This document shows, piece after piece, positions 33,001-48,900 of a stretch of DNA of 64,000 bases. The DNA is taken from NCBI GenBank assembly GCA_040954595.2, contig CM082585.2, forward strand, positions 1,488,001-1,552,000, in the 5' to 3' direction. Position 1 is the first letter of the stretch; each line of letters begins with the position of its first letter. The notes beneath the pieces are model-generated. The model was not told the DNA's origin. It did no database searches and was given only the letters and a program-made list of their open reading frames with translations. Source of the DNA: Balanoglossus misakiensis. Taxonomy: Eukaryota > Hemichordata. A program made the position numbers and the translations under genes.

Positions 33001-36000
33001 TTCGTCGATTTTTGAAAAAAAAAATCATGGGTAAAAATCATCAAAAAATTACAAATTTTTGACTTTGCAAAATCTCAAAATTTTGTCGATTTTTGAAAAA
33101 AATCATGGGTGAAAATCATCAAAAAATGACAAATTTTCGACTTTGCAAAATCTCAAAATTTCGTCGATTTTTGAAAAAAATCATGGGTTCGTTCAATTTT
33201 GAAAAAAAACATGGGTGAAAATCATCAAAAAATTACAAATTTTCGACTTTGCAAAATCTCAAAAATTTGTCGATTTTTGAAAAAAAATCATGGGTGAAAA
33301 TCATTAATAAATGACAAATTTTCGACTTTGCAAAATCTCAAAATTTCGTCGATTTTTGAAAAAAAAAACATGGGTGAAAATCATCAAAAAATGACAAATT
33401 TTCGACTTTGCAAAATCTCAAAATTTCGTCGATTTTTGAAAAAAATCATGGGTTCGTTCAATTTTGAAAAAAAACATGGGTGAAAATCATCAAAAAATTA
33501 CAAATTTTCGACTTTGCAAAATCTCAAAATTTTGTCGATTTTGAAAAAAATTATGGGTTCGTCGATTTTTGAAAAAAAAAACATGGGTGAAAATCATCAA
33601 AAAATGACAAATTTTCGACTTTGCAAAATCTCAAAATTTTGTCGATTTTTGAAAAAAATCATAGGTGAAAATCATCAAAAAATGACAAATTTTCGACTTT
33701 GCAAAATCTCAAAATTTCGTCAATTTTGAAAAAAAATCATGGGTGAAAATCATCAAAAAATGACAAATTATCGACTTTGCAAAATCTCAAAATTTCGTCG
33801 ATTTTTGAAAAAAATCATGGGTGAAAATCATCAAAAAATGACAAATTTTCGACTTTGCAAAATCTCAAAATTTCGTCGGTTTTTGAAAAATAATATGGGT
33901 GAAAATCATCAAAAAATGACAAATTTTTGACTGCAAAATCTCAAAATTTCGTCGATTTTTGAAAAAAAATAATGGTTGAAAATCATCAAAAATTACAAAT
34001 TTTCGACTTTGCAAAATCTCAAAATTTCGTCGATTTTGAAAAAAATCATGGGTTCGTCGATTTTTTAAAAACAACATTGGTGAAAATCATCAAAAAATGA
34101 CAAATTTTCGACTTTGCAAAATCTCAAAATTTCGTCGATTTTGAAACAAAATCATGGGTGAAAATCATCACAAAATGACAAATTTTCGTCTTTGCAAAAT
34201 CTCAAAATTTCGTCGATTTTTGAAAAAAAAATCATGGGTAAAAATCATCAAAAATGACAAATTTTCGTCTTTGCAAAATCTCAAATTTTCGTCGATTTTT
34301 GAAAAAAATCATGGTTGAAAATCATCAAAAAATGACAAATTTTTGACTGCAAAATCTCAAAATTTCGTCGATTTTTGAAAAAAAATAATGGTTGAAAATC
34401 ATCAAAAATTACAAATTTTCGACTTTGCAAAATCACAAAATTTCGTCGATTTTGAAAAAAATCATAGGTTCGTCGATTAAAAAAAAAACATGGGTGAAAA
34501 TCATCAAAAAATGACAAATTTTCGACTTTGCAAAATCTCAAAATTTCGTCGATTTTTGAAAAAAAATCATGGGTGAAAATCATCAAAAAATGACACATTT
34601 TCGATTATGCAATATCTCAAAATTTCGTCGATTTTTGAAAAAAAATCATGGGTGAAAATCATCAAAAAATGACACATTTTCGATTATGCAAAATCTCAAA
34701 ATATTGTCGATTTTGAAAAAAATCATGGGTTCGTCGATTTTAAAAAAAACAGGTGAAAATCATCAAAAAATGACAAATTTTCGACTTTGCAAAATCTTAA
34801 AATTTCGTCGATTTTTGAAAAAAATCATGGGTGAAAATCATCAAAAAATGACAAATTTTTGACATTGCAAAATCTCAAAATTTCGTCGATTTTGAAAAAA
34901 ATTATGGGTTCGTCGATTTTGAAAAAAAATCATGGTGAAAATCATCAGAAAATGACAAATTTTCGTCTTTGCAAAATCTCAAAATTTTGTCGATTTTTGA
35001 AAAAAATCATGGGTGAAAATCATCAAAAAATGACAAATTTTCGACTTTGCAAAATCTCAAAATTTTGTCGATTTTTGAAAAAAATCATAGGTGAAAATCA
35101 TCAAAAAATGACAAATTTTCGACTTTGCAAAATCTCAAAATTTCGTCAATTTTGAAAAAAAATCATGGGTGAAAATCATCAAAAAATGACAAATTATCGA
35201 CTTTGCAAAATCTCAAAATTTCGTCGATTTTTGAAAAAAATCATGGGTGAAAATCATCAAAAAATGACAAATTTTCGACTTTGCAAAATCTCAAAATTTT
35301 GTCGATTTTTGAAAAAAAATCATGGGTGAAAATCATTAATAAATGACAAATTTTCGACTTTGCAAAATCTCAAAATTTCGTCGATTTTTGAAAAAAAATC
35401 ATGGGTGAAAATCATCAAAAAATTACAAATTTTCGACTTTGCAAAATCTCAAAATTTCGTCGATTTTTGAGAAAAATCATGGGTGAAAATCATCAAAAAA
35501 TGACAAATTTTCGACTTTGCAAAATCTCAAAATTTTGTCGATTTTTGAAAAAAATCATGGGTTCGTTGATTTTTGAAAAAAAAACATGGGTGAAAATCAT
35601 CAAAAAATTACAAATTTTCGAATTTGCAAAATCTCAAAATTTTGTCGATTTTTGAAAAAAATCATGGGTGAAAATCATCAAAAAATGACACATTTTCGAC
35701 TTTGCAAAATCTCAAAATTTCGTCGATTTTTGAAAAAAATCATGGGTGAAAATCATCAAAAAATTACAAATTTTCGACTTTGCAAAATTTCAAAATTTCG
35801 TCGATTTTTGAAAAAAAAAAATCATGGGTAAAAATCATCAAAAAATTACAAATTTTCGACTTTGCAAAATCTAAAAATTTTGTCGATTTTTGAAAAAAAA
35901 GATGGGTGAAAATCATCAAAAAATGACAAATTTTCGACTTTGCAAAATCTCAAATTTCGTCGATTTTTGAAAAAAATCATGGGTGAAAATCATCAAAAAA

Positions 36001-36499
36001 TGACAAATTTTCGTCTTTGCAAAATCCCAAAATTTGGTCGATTTTTGAAAAACAAAATCATGGGAAAAAATCATCAAAAAATGACAAATTTTCGACTTTG
36101 CAAAATCTCAAAATTTCGTAAATTTTTGAAAAAAAGTCATGGGTGAAAATCATCAAAAATTACAAATTTTCGTCTTTGCAAAATCTCAAAATTTCGTCGA
36201 TTTTTGAAAAAAAAAATCATGGGTAAAAATCATCAAAAAATTACAAATTTTCGACTTTGCAAAATCTAAAAATTTTGTCGATTTTTGAAAAAAACAATCA
36301 TGGTGAAAATCATCAAAAAATGACAAATTTTGGACTTTGCAAAATCTCAAAATGTTGTCAATTTTTTAAAAAATTCATGAGTTCGTTGATTTTTAAAAAA
36401 AAACATTGGTGTCAATTTTTGAAAAAAATCATGGGTTCGTTGATTTTTAAAAAAAAAACATTGGTGAAAATCATCAAAAAATTACAAATTTTCGACTTT

Positions 36500-39400
36500 G
36501 CAAAATCTCAAAATTTCGTACATTTTTGAAAAAAAATCATGGGTGAAAATCATCAAAAAATGACAAATTTTCGACTTTGCAAAATCTCAAAATTTCATCG
36601 ATTTTTGAAAAAAATCACGGGTGAAAATCATCAAAAAATGACAAATTTTCGTCTTTGCTAAATCTCAAAATTTCGTCGATTTTTGAAAAAAATCATGGGT
36701 GAAAATCATCAAAAAATGACAAATTTTCGACTTTGCAAAATCTCAAAATTTCGTACATTTTTAAAAAAAAATCATGGGTGAAATTCATCAAAAAATGACA
36801 AATTTTCGACTTTGCAAAATCTCAAAATTTCGCCGATTTTTGAAAAAAACAATCATGGTGAAAATCATCAAAAAATGACAAATTTTCGACTTTGCAAAAT
36901 CTCAAAATGTTGTCAATTTTTAAAAAAATCATGAGTTCGTTGATTTTTAAAAAAAAACATTGGTGTCAATTTTTGAAAAAAATCATGGGTTCGTTGATTT
37001 TTAAAAAAAAACATTGGTGAAAATCATCAAAAAATTACAAATTTTCGACTCTGCAAAATCTAAAAATTTCGTACATTTTTGAAAAAAAATCATGGGTGTA
37101 AATCATCAAAAAATGACAAATTTTCGTCTTTGCAAAATCTCAAAATTTCGTCGTTTTTTAAAAAAAAAATCATGGTGAAAATCATCAAAAAATGACAAAT
37201 TGTCGACTTTGCAAAATCTAAAAATTTTGTCGATTTTTGAAAAAAATCATGGGTGAAAATAATCAAAAAATGACAAATTTTCGACTTTGCAAAATCTCAA
37301 AATTTCGTCGATTTTTGAAAAAAATCATGGGTGAAAATCATCAAAAAATGACAAATTTTCGACTTTGCAAAATCTCAAAATTTCGTCGATTTTTGAAAAA
37401 AATCATGGGTTCGTTCAATTTTGAAAAAAACGGGTGAAAATCATCAAAAAATTACAAATTTTCGACTTTGCAAAATCTCAAAATTTTGTCGATTTTTGAA
37501 AAAAAATCATGGGTGAAAATCATTAATAAATGACAAATTTTCGACTTTGCAAAATCTCAAAATTTCGTCGATTTTTGAAAAAAAATCATGGGTGAAAATC
37601 ATCAAAAAATGACAAATTTTCGACTTTGCAAAATCTCAAAATTTCGTCGATTTTTGAGAAAAATCATGGGTGAAAATCATCAAAAAATGACAAATTTTCG
37701 ACTTTGCAAAATCTCAAAATTTTGTCGATTTTTGAAAAAAAAAATCATGGGTTCGTTGATTTTTGAAAAAAAACATGGGTGAAAATCATCAAAAAAGTAC
37801 AAATTTTCGAATTTGCAAAATCTCAAAATTTCGTCGATTTTTGAAAAAAAAACATAGGTGAAAATCATCAAAAAATGACAAATTTTCGACTTTGCAAAAT
37901 CTCAAAATTTCGTAAATTTTTGAAAAAAAGTCATGGGTGAAAATCATCAAAAAATTACAAATTTTCGTCTTTGCAAAATCTCAAAATTTCGTCGAGTTTT
38001 GAAAAAAATCATGGGTGAAAATCATCAAAAAATGACAAATTTTCGACTTTGCAAAATCTCAAAATTTTGTCGATTTTTGAAAAAAAATCATGGGTGAAAA
38101 TCATTAATAAATGACAAATTTTCGACTTTGCAAAATCTCAAAATTTCGTCGATTTTTGAAAAAAAATCATGGGTGAAAATCATCAAAAAATGACAAATTT
38201 TCGACTTTGCAAAATCTCAAAATTTCGTACATTTTTGAAAAAAAATCATGGGTGAAAATCATCAAAAAATGACAAATTTTCGACTTTGCAAAATCTCAAA
38301 ATTTCATCGATTTTTGAAAAAAATCACGGGTGAAAATCATCAAAAAATGACAAATTTTCGTCTTTGCTAAATCTCAAAATTTCGTCGATTTTTGAAAAAA
38401 ATCATGGGTGAAAATCATCAAAAAATGACAAATTTTCGACTTTGCAAAATCTCAAAATTTCGTACATTTTTAAAAAAAAATCATGGGTGAAATTCATCAA
38501 AAAATGACAAATTTTCGACTTTGCAAAATCTCAAAATTTCGCCGATTTTTGAAAAAAACAATCATGGTGAAAATCATCAAAAAATGACAAATTTTCGACT
38601 TTGCAAAATCTCAAAATGTTGTCAATTTTTTAAAAAAATCATGAGTTCGTTGATTTTTAAAAAAAAACATTGGTGTCAATTTTTGAAAAAAATCATGGGT
38701 TCGTTGATTTTTAAAAAAAAACATTGGTGAAAATCATCAAAAAATTACAAATTTTCGACTCTGCAAAATCTAAAAATTTCGTACATTTTTGAAAAAAAAT
38801 CATGGGTGTAAATCATCAAAAAATGACAAATTTTCGTCTTTGCAAAATCTCAAAATTTCGTCGTTTTTTAAAAAAAAAATCATGGTGAAAATCATCAAAA
38901 AATGACAAATTGTCGACTTTGCAAAATCTAAAAATTTTGTCGATTTTTGAAAAAAATCATGGGTGAAAATAATCAAAAAATGACAAATTTTCGACTTTGC
39001 AAAATCTCAAAATTTCGTCGATTTTTGAAAAAAATCATGGGTGAAAATCATCAAAAAATGACAAATTTTCGACTTTGCAAAATCTCAAAATTTCGTCGAT
39101 TTTTGAAAAAAATCATGGGTTCGTTCAATTTTGAAAAAAACGGGTGAAAATCATCAAAAAATTACAAATTTTCGACTTTGCAAAATCTCAAAATTTTGTC
39201 GATTTTTGAAAAAAAATCATGGGTGAAAATCATTAATAAATGACAAATTTTCGACTTTGCAAAATCTCAAAATTTCGTCGATTTTTGAAAAAAAATCATG
39301 GGTGAAAATCATCAAAAAATGACAAATTTTCGACTTTGCAAAATCTCAAAATTTCGTCGATTTTTGAGAAAAATCATGGGTGAAAATCATCAAAAAATGA

Positions 39401-39900
39401 CAAATTTTCGACTTTGCAAAATCTCAAAATTTTGTCGATTTTTGAAAAAAAATCATGGGTTCGTTGATTTTTGAAAAAAAACATGGGTGAAAATCATCAA
39501 AAAAGTACAAATTTTCGAATTTGCAAAATCTCAAAATTTCGTCGATTTTTGAAAAAAAAACATAGGTGAAAATCATCAAAAAATGACAAATTTTCGACTT
39601 TGCAAAATCTCAAAATTTCGTAAATTTTTGAAAAAAAGTCATGGGTGAAAATCATCAAAAAATTACAAATTTTCGTCTTTGCAAAATCTCAAAATTTCGT
39701 CGAGTTTTGAAAAAAATCATGGGTGAAAATCATCAAAAAATGACAAATTTTCGACTTTGCAAAATCTCAAAATTTTGTCGATTTTTGAAAAAAAATCATG
39801 GGTGAAAATCATCAAAAAATGACAAATTTTCGACTTTGCAAAATCTCAAAATTTCGTCGATTTTTGAGAAAAATCATGGGTGAAAATCATCAAAAAATGA
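36500..39900 (+). repeat. Higher-order tandem duplication, 1.71-kb unit
   Basis: The segment with AATCACGGGTGAAAATC (about 36617 and 38325), GGTGTAAATCATC and GAAAATAATCAAAAAATG (near 37250 and 38960) repeats at an offset of about 1710 bp with very few differences. Confidence 0.85.
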
Positions 39901-42900
39901 CAAATTTTCGACTTTGCAAAATCTCAAAATTTTGTCGATTTTTGAAAAAAAATCATGGGTTCGTTGATTTTTGAAAAAAAACATGGGTGAAAATCATCAA
40001 AAAAGTACAAATTTTCGAATTTGCAAAATCTCAAAATTTCGTCGATTTTTGAAAAAAAAACATGGGTGAAAATCATCAAAAAATGACAAATTTTCGACTT
40101 TGCAAAATCTCAAAATTTCGTAAATTTTTGAAAAAAAGTCATGGGTGAAAATCATCAAAAAATTACAAATTTTCGTCTTTGCAAAATCTTAAAATTTCGT
40201 CGAGTTTTGAAAAAAATCATGGGTGAAAATCATCAAAAAATGACAAATTTTCGACTTTGCAAAATCTCAAAATTTTGTCGATTTTTGAAAAAAAATCATG
40301 GGTTCGTTGATTTTTTAAAAAAAACATGGGTGAAAATCATCAAAAAATTACAAATTTTCGAATTTGCAAAATCTCAAAATTTCGTCGATTTTTGAAAAAA
40401 AAACATGGGTGAAAATCATCAAAAAATGACAAATTTTCGACTTTGCAAAATCTCAAAATTTCGTAAATTTTTGAAAAAAAGTCATGGGTGAAAATCATCA
40501 AAAAATTACAAATTTTCGTCTTTGCAAAATCTCAAAATTTCGTCGATTTTTGAAAAAAATCATGGGTGAAAATCATCAAAAAATGACAAATTTTCGACTT
40601 TGCAAAATCTCAAAATTTTGTCGATTTTTGAAAAAAAATCATGGGTTCGTTGATTTTTGAAAAAAAACATGGGTGAAAATCATCAAAAAATTACAAATTT
40701 TCGAATTTGCAAAATCTCAAAATTTCGTCGATTTTTGAAAAAAAACATGGGTGAAAATCATCAAAAAATGACAAATTTTCGACTTTGCAAAATCTCAAAA
40801 TTTCGTAAATATTTGAAAAAAAGTCATGGGTGAAAATCATCAAAAAATTACAAATTTTCGTCTTTGCAAAATCTCAAAATTTCGTCGATTTTTGAAAAAA
40901 AAAATCATGGGTAAAAATCATCAAAAAATAACAAATTTTCGACTTTGCAAAATCTAAAAATTTTGTCGATTTTTGAAAAAAATCATGGGTGAAAATCATC
41001 AAAAAATGACAAATTTTCGACTTTGCAAAATCTCAAAATTTCGTCGATTTTTGAGAAAAATCATGGGTGAAAATCATCAAAAAATGACAAATTTTCGACT
41101 TTGCAAAATCTCAAAATTTTGTCGATTTTTGAAAAAAAATCATGGGTTCGTTGATTTTTGAAAAAAAACATGGGTGAAAATCATCAAAAAATTACAAATT
41201 TTCGAATTTGCAAAATCTCAAAATTTTGTCGATTTTTGAAAAAAATCATGGGTGAAAATCATCAAAAAATGACACATTTTCGACTTTGCAAAATCTCAAA
41301 ATTTCGTCGATTTTTGAGAAAAATCATGGGTGAAAATCATCAAAAAATGACAAATTTTCGACTTTGCAAAATCTCAAAATTTTGTCGATTTTTGAAAAAA
41401 AATCATGGGTTCGTTGATTTTTGAAAAAAAACATGGGTGAAAATCATCAAAAAATTACAAATTTTCGAATTTGCAAAATCTCAAAATTTTGTCGATTTTT
41501 GAAAAAAATCATGGGTGAAAATCATCAAAAAATGACACATTTTCGACTTTGCAAAATCTCAAAATTTCGTCGATTTTTGAAAAAAATCATGGGTGAAAAT
41601 CATCAAAAAATTACAAATTTTCGACTTTGCAAAATCTCAAAATTTCGTCGATTTTTGAAAAAAAAAAATCATGGGTAAAAATCATCAAAAAATTACAAAT
41701 TTTCGACTTTGCAAAATCTAAAAATTTTGTCGATTTTTGAAAAAAATCATGGGTGAAAATCATCAAAAAATGACAAATTTTCGACTTTGCAAAATCTCAA
41801 AATTTCGTAGATTTTTGAAAAAAAACATGGGTGAAAATCATCAAAAAATGACAAATTTTCGACTTTGCAAAATCTCAAATTTCGTCGATTTTTGAAAAAA
41901 ATCATGGGTGAAAATCATCAAAAAATGACAAATTTTCGTCTTTGCAAAATCCCAAAATTTGGTCGATTTTTGAAAAACAAAATCATGGGAAAAAATCATC
42001 AAAAAATGACAAATTTTCGACTTTGCAAAATCTCAAAATTTCGTAAATTTTTGAAAAAAAGTCATGGGTGAAAATCATCAAAAAATTACAAATTTTCGTC
42101 TTTGCAAAATCTCAAAATTTCGTCGATTTTTGAAAAAAAAAATCATGGGTAAAAATCATCAAAAAATTACAAATTTTCGACTTTGCAAAATCTAAAAATT
42201 TTGTCGATTTTTGAAAAAAACAATCATGGTGAAAATCATCAAAAAATGACAAATTTTGGACTTTGCAAAATCTCAAAATGTTGTCAATTTTTTAAAAAAT
42301 TCATGAGTTCGTTGATTTTAAAAAAAAAACATTGGTGTCAATTTTTGAAAAAAATCATGGGTTCGTTGATTTTTAAAAAAAAACATTGGTGAAAATCATC
42401 AAAAAATTACAAATTTTCGACTTTGCAAAATCTCAAAATTTCGTACATTTTTGAAAAAAAATCATGGGTGAAAATCATCAAAAAATGACAAATTTTCGAC
42501 TTTGCAAAATCTCAAAATTTCATCGATTTTTGAAAAAAATCACGGGTGAAAATCATCAAAAAATGACAAATTTTCGTCTTTGCTAAATCTCAAAATTTCG
42601 TCGATTTTTGAAAAAAATCATGGGTGAAAATCATCAAAAAATGACAAATTTTCGACTTTGCAAAATCTCAAAATTTCGTACATTTTTAAAAAAAAATCAT
42701 GGGTGAAATTCATCAAAAAATGACAAATTTTCGACTTTGCAAAATCTCAAAATTTCGCCGATTTTTGAAAAAAACAATCATGGTGAAAATCATCAAAAAA
42801 TGACAAATTTTCGACTTTGCAAAATCTCAAAATGTTGTCAATTTTTTAAAAAAATCATGAGTTCGTTGATTTTTAAAAAAAAACATTGGTGTCAATTTTT

Positions 42901-45900
42901 GAAAAAAATCATGGGTTCGTTGATTTTTAAAAAAAAACATTGGTGAAAATCATCAAAAAATTACAAATTTTCGACTCTGCAAAATCTAAAAATTTCGTAC
43001 ATTTTTGAAAAAAAATCATGGGTGTAAATCATCAAAAAATGACAAATTTTCGTCTTTGCAAAATCTCAAAATTTCGTCGTTTTTTAAAAAAAAAATCATG
43101 GTGAAAATCATCAAAAAATGACAAATTGTCGACTTTGCAAAATCTAAAAATTTTGTCGATTTTTGAAAAAAATCATGGGTGAAAATAATCAAAAAATGAC
43201 AAATTTTCGACTTTGCAAAATCTCAAAATTTCGTCGATTTTTGAAAAAAATCATGGGTGAAAATCATCAAAAAATGACAAATTTTCGACTTTGCAAAATC
43301 TCAAAATTTCGTCGATTTTTGAAAAAAATCATGGGTTCGTTCAATTTTGAAAAAAACGGGTGAAAATCATCAAAAAATTACAAATTTTCGACTTTGCAAA
43401 ATCTCAAAATTTTGTCGATTTTTGAAAAAAAATCATGGGTGAAAATCATTAATAAATGACAAATTTTCGACTTTGCAAAATCTCAAAATTTCGTCGATTT
43501 TTGAAAAAAAATCATGGGTGAAAATCATCAAAAAATGACAAATTTTCGACTTTGCAAAATCTCAAAATTTCGTCGATTTTTGAGAAAAATCATGGGTGAA
43601 AATCATCAAAAAATGACAAATTTTCGACTTTGCAAAATCTCAAAATTTTGTCGATTTTTGAAAAAAAATCATGGGTTCGTTGATTTTTGAAAAAAAACAT
43701 GGGTGAAAATCATCAAAAAAGTACAAATTTTCGAATTTGCAAAATCTCAAAATTTCGTCGATTTTTGAAAAAAAAACATAGGTGAAAATCATCAAAAAAT
43801 GACAAATTTTCGACTTTGCAAAATCTCAAAATTTCGTAAATTTTTGAAAAAAAGTCATGGGTGAAAATCATCAAAAAATTACAAATTTTCGTCTTTGCAA
43901 AATCTCAAAATTTCGTCGAGTTTTGAAAAAAATCATGGGTGAAAATCATCAAAAAATGACAAATTTTCGACTTTGCAAAATCTCAAAATTTTGTCGATTT
44001 TTGAAAAAAAATCATGGGTGAAAATCATTAATAAATGACAAATTTTCGACTTTGCAAAATCTCAAAATTTCGTCGATTTTTGAAAAAAAATCATGGGTGA
44101 AAATCATCAAAAAATGACAAATTTTCGACTTTGCAAAATCTCAAAATTTCGTCGATTTTTGAGAAAAATCATGGGTGAAAATCATCAAAAAATGACAAAT
44201 TTTCGACTTTGCAAAATCTCAAAATTTTGTCGATTTTTGAAAAAAAATCATGGGTTCGTTGATTTTTGAAAAAAAACATGGGTGAAAATCATCAAAAAAG
44301 TACAAATTTTCGAATTTGCAAAATCTCAAAATTTCGTCGATTTTTGAAAAAAAAACATGGGTGAAAATCATCAAAAAATGACAAATTTTCGACTTTGCAA
44401 AATCTCAAAATTTCGTAAATTTTTGAAAAAAAGTCATGGGTGAAAATCATCAAAAAATTACAAATTTTCGTCTTTGCAAAATCTTAAAATTTCGTCGAGT
44501 TTTGAAAAAAATCATGGGTGAAAATCATCAAAAAATGACAAATTTTCGACTTTGCAAAATCTCAAAATTTTGTCGATTTTTGAAAAAAAATCATGGGTTC
44601 GTTGATTTTTTAAAAAAAACATGGGTGAAAATCATCAAAAAATTACAAATTTTCGAATTTGCAAAATCTCAAAATTTCGTCGATTTTTGAAAAAAAAAAC
44701 ATGGGTGAAAATCATCAAAAAATGACAAATTTTCGACTTTGCAAAATCTCAAAATTTCGTAAATTTTTGAAAAAAAGTCATGGGTGAAAATCATCAAAAA
44801 ATTACAAATTTTCGTCTTTGCAAAATCTCAAAATTTCGTCGATTTTTGAAAAAAATCATGGGTGAAAATCATCAAAAAATGACAAATTTTCGACTTTGCA
44901 AAATCTCAAAATTTTGTCGATTTTTGAAAAAAAATCATGGGTTCGTTGATTTTTGAAAAAAAACATGGGTGAAAATCATCAAAAAATTACAAATTTTCGA
45001 ATTTGCAAAATCTCAAAATTTCGTCGATTTTTGAAAAAAAACATGGGTGAAAATCATCAAAAAATGACAAATTTTCGACTTTGCAAAATCTCAAAATTTC
45101 GTAAATATTTGAAAAAAAGTCATGGGTGAAAATCATCAAAAAATTACAAATTTTCGTCTTTGCAAAATCTCAAAATTTCGTCGATTTTTGAAAAAAAAAA
45201 TCATGGGTAAAAATCATCAAAAAATAACAAATTTTCGACTTTGCAAAATCTAAAAATTTTGTCGATTTTTGAAAAAAATCATGGGTGAAAATCATCAAAA
45301 AATGACAAATTTTCGACTTTGCAAAATCTCAAAATTTCGTCGATTTTTGAGAAAAATCATGGGTGAAAATCATCAAAAAATGACAAATTTTCGACTTTGC
45401 AAAATCTCAAAATTTTGTCGATTTTTGAAAAAAAATCATGGGTTCGTTGATTTTTGAAAAAAAACATGGGTGAAAATCATCAAAAAATTACAAATTTTCG
45501 AATTTGCAAAATCTCAAAATTTTGTCGATTTTTGAAAAAAATCATGGGTGAAAATCATCAAAAAATGACACATTTTCGACTTTGCAAAATCTCAAAATTT
45601 CGTCGATTTTTGAGAAAAATCATGGGTGAAAATCATCAAAAAATGACAAATTTTCGACTTTGCAAAATCTCAAAATTTTGTCGATTTTTGAAAAAAAATC
45701 ATGGGTTCGTTGATTTTTGAAAAAAAACATGGGTGAAAATCATCAAAAAATTACAAATTTTCGAATTTGCAAAATCTCAAAATTTTGTCGATTTTTGAAA
45801 AAAATCATGGGTGAAAATCATCAAAAAATGACACATTTTCGACTTTGCAAAATCTCAAAATTTCGTCGATTTTTGAAAAAAATCATGGGTGAAAATCATC

Positions 45901-48900
45901 AAAAAATTACAAATTTTCGACTTTGCAAAATCTCAAAATTTCGTCGATTTTTGAAAAAAAAAAAATCATGGGTAAAAATCATCAAAAAATTACAAATTTT
46001 CGACTTTGCAAAATCTAAAAATTTTGTCGATTTTTGAAAAAAATCATGGGTGAAAATCATCAAAAAATGACAAATTTTCGACTTTGCAAAATCTCAAAAT
46101 TTCGTAGATTTTTGAAAAAAAACATGGGTGAAAATCATCAAAAAATGACAAATTTTCGACTTTGCAAAATCTCAAATTTCGTCGATTTTTGAAAAAAATC
46201 ATGGGTGAAAATCATCAAAAAATGACAAATTTTCGTCTTTGCAAAATCCCAAAATTTGGTCGATTTTTGAAAAACAAAATCATGGGAAAAAATCATCAAA
46301 AAATGACAAATTTTCGACTTTGCAAAATCTCAAAATTTCGTAAATTTTTGAAAAAAAGTCATGGGTGAAAATCATCAAAAAATTACAAATTTTCGTCTTT
46401 GCAAAATCTCAAAATTTCGTCGATTTTTGAAAAAAAAAATCATGGGTAAAAATCATCAAAAAATTACAAATTTTCGACTTTGCAAAATCTAAAAATTTTG
46501 TCGATTTTTGAAAAAAACAATCATGGTGAAAATCATCAAAAAATGACAAATTTTGGACTTTGCAAAATCTCAAAATGTTGTCAATTTTTTAAAAAATTCA
46601 TGAGTTCGTTGATTTTAAAAAAAAAACATTGGTGTCAATTTTTGAAAAAAATCATGGGTTCGTTGATTTTTAAAAAAAAACATTGGTGAAAATCATCAAA
46701 AAATTACAAATTTTCGACTTTGCAAAATCTCAAAATTTCGTACATTTTTGAAAAAAAATCATGGGTGAAAATCATCAAAAAATGACAAATTTTCGACTTT
46801 GCAAAATCTCAAAATTTCATCGATTTTTGAAAAAAATCACGGGTGAAAATCATCAAAAAATGACAAATTTTCGTCTTTGCTAAATCTCAAAATTTCGTCG
46901 ATTTTTGAAAAAAATCATGGGTGAAAATCATCAAAAAATGACAAATTTTCGACTTTGCAAAATCTCAAAATTTCGTACATTTTTAAAAAAAAATCATGGG
47001 TGAAATTCATCAAAAAATGACAAATTTTCGACTTTGCAAAATCTCAAAATTTCGCCGATTTTTGAAAAAAACAATCATGGTGAAAATCATCAAAAAATGA
47101 CAAATTTTCGACTTTGCAAAATCTCAAAATGTTGTCAATTTTTTAAAAAAATCATGAGTTCGTTGATTTTTAAAAAAAAACATTGGTGTCAATTTTTGAA
47201 AAAAATCATGGGTTCGTTGATTTTTAAAAAAAAACATTGGTGAAAATCATCAAAAAATTACAAATTTTCGACTCTGCAAAATCTAAAAATTTCGTACATT
47301 TTTGAAAAAAAATCATGGGTGTAAATCATCAAAAAATGACAAATTTTCGTCTTTGCAAAATCTCAAAATTTCGTCGTTTTTTAAAAAAAAAATCATGGTG
47401 AAAATCATCAAAAAATGACAAATTGTCGACTTTGCAAAATCTAAAAATTTTGTCGATTTTTGAAAAAAATCATGGGTGAAAATAATCAAAAAATGACAAA
47501 TTTTCGACTTTGCAAAATCTCAAAATTTCGTCGATTTTTGAAAAAAATCATGGGTGAAAATCATCAAAAAATGACAAATTTTCGACTTTGCAAAATCTCA
47601 AAATTTCGTCGATTTTTGAAAAAAATCATGGGTTCGTTCAATTTTGAAAAAAACGGGTGAAAATCATCAAAAAATTACAAATTTTCGACTTTGCAAAATC
47701 TCAAAATTTTGTCGATTTTTGAAAAAAAATCATGGGTGAAAATCATTAATAAATGACAAATTTTCGACTTTGCAAAATCTCAAAATTTCGTCGATTTTTG
47801 AAAAAAAATCATGGGTGAAAATCATCAAAAAATGACAAATTTTCGACTTTGCAAAATCTCAAAATTTCGTCGATTTTTGAGAAAAATCATGGGTGAAAAT
47901 CATCAAAAAATGACAAATTTTCGACTTTGCAAAATCTCAAAATTTTGTCGATTTTTGAAAAAAAATCATGGGTTCGTTGATTTTTGAAAAAAAACATGGG
48001 TGAAAATCATCAAAAAAGTACAAATTTTCGAATTTGCAAAATCTCAAAATTTCGTCGATTTTTGAAAAAAAAACATAGGTGAAAATCATCAAAAAATGAC
48101 AAATTTTCGACTTTGCAAAATCTCAAAATTTCGTAAATTTTTGAAAAAAAGTCATGGGTGAAAATCATCAAAAAATTACAAATTTTCGTCTTTGCAAAAT
48201 CTCAAAATTTCGTCGAGTTTTGAAAAAAATCATGGGTGAAAATCATCAAAAAATGACAAATTTTCGACTTTGCAAAATCTCAAAATTTTGTCGATTTTTG
48301 AAAAAAAATCATGGGTGAAAATCATTAATAAATGACAAATTTTCGACTTTGCAAAATCTCAAAATTTCGTCGATTTTTGAAAAAAAATCATGGGTGAAAA
48401 TCATCAAAAAATGACAAATTTTCGACTTTGCAAAATCTCAAAATTTCGTCGATTTTTGAGAAAAATCATGGGTGAAAATCATCAAAAAATGACAAATTTT
48501 CGACTTTGCAAAATCTCAAAATTTTGTCGATTTTTGAAAAAAAATCATGGGTTCGTTGATTTTTGAAAAAAAACATGGGTGAAAATCATCAAAAAAGTAC
48601 AAATTTTCGAATTTGCAAAATCTCAAAATTTCGTCGATTTTTGAAAAAAAAACATGGGTGAAAATCATCAAAAAATGACAAATTTTCGACTTTGCAAAAT
48701 CTCAAAATTTCGTAAATTTTTGAAAAAAAGTCATGGGTGAAAATCATCAAAAAATTACAAATTTTCGTCTTTGCAAAATCTTAAAATTTCGTCGAGTTTT
48801 GAAAAAAATCATGGGTGAAAATCATCAAAAAATGACAAATTTTCGACTTTGCAAAATCTCAAAATTTTGTCGATTTTTGAAAAAAAATCATGGGTTCGTT

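Noticed and set aside
36700-40400. CENP-B box in half-units with TTCGTTGATTTTTG
   Set aside because: The first seven bases match, but the required A and CGGG of the core are absent.
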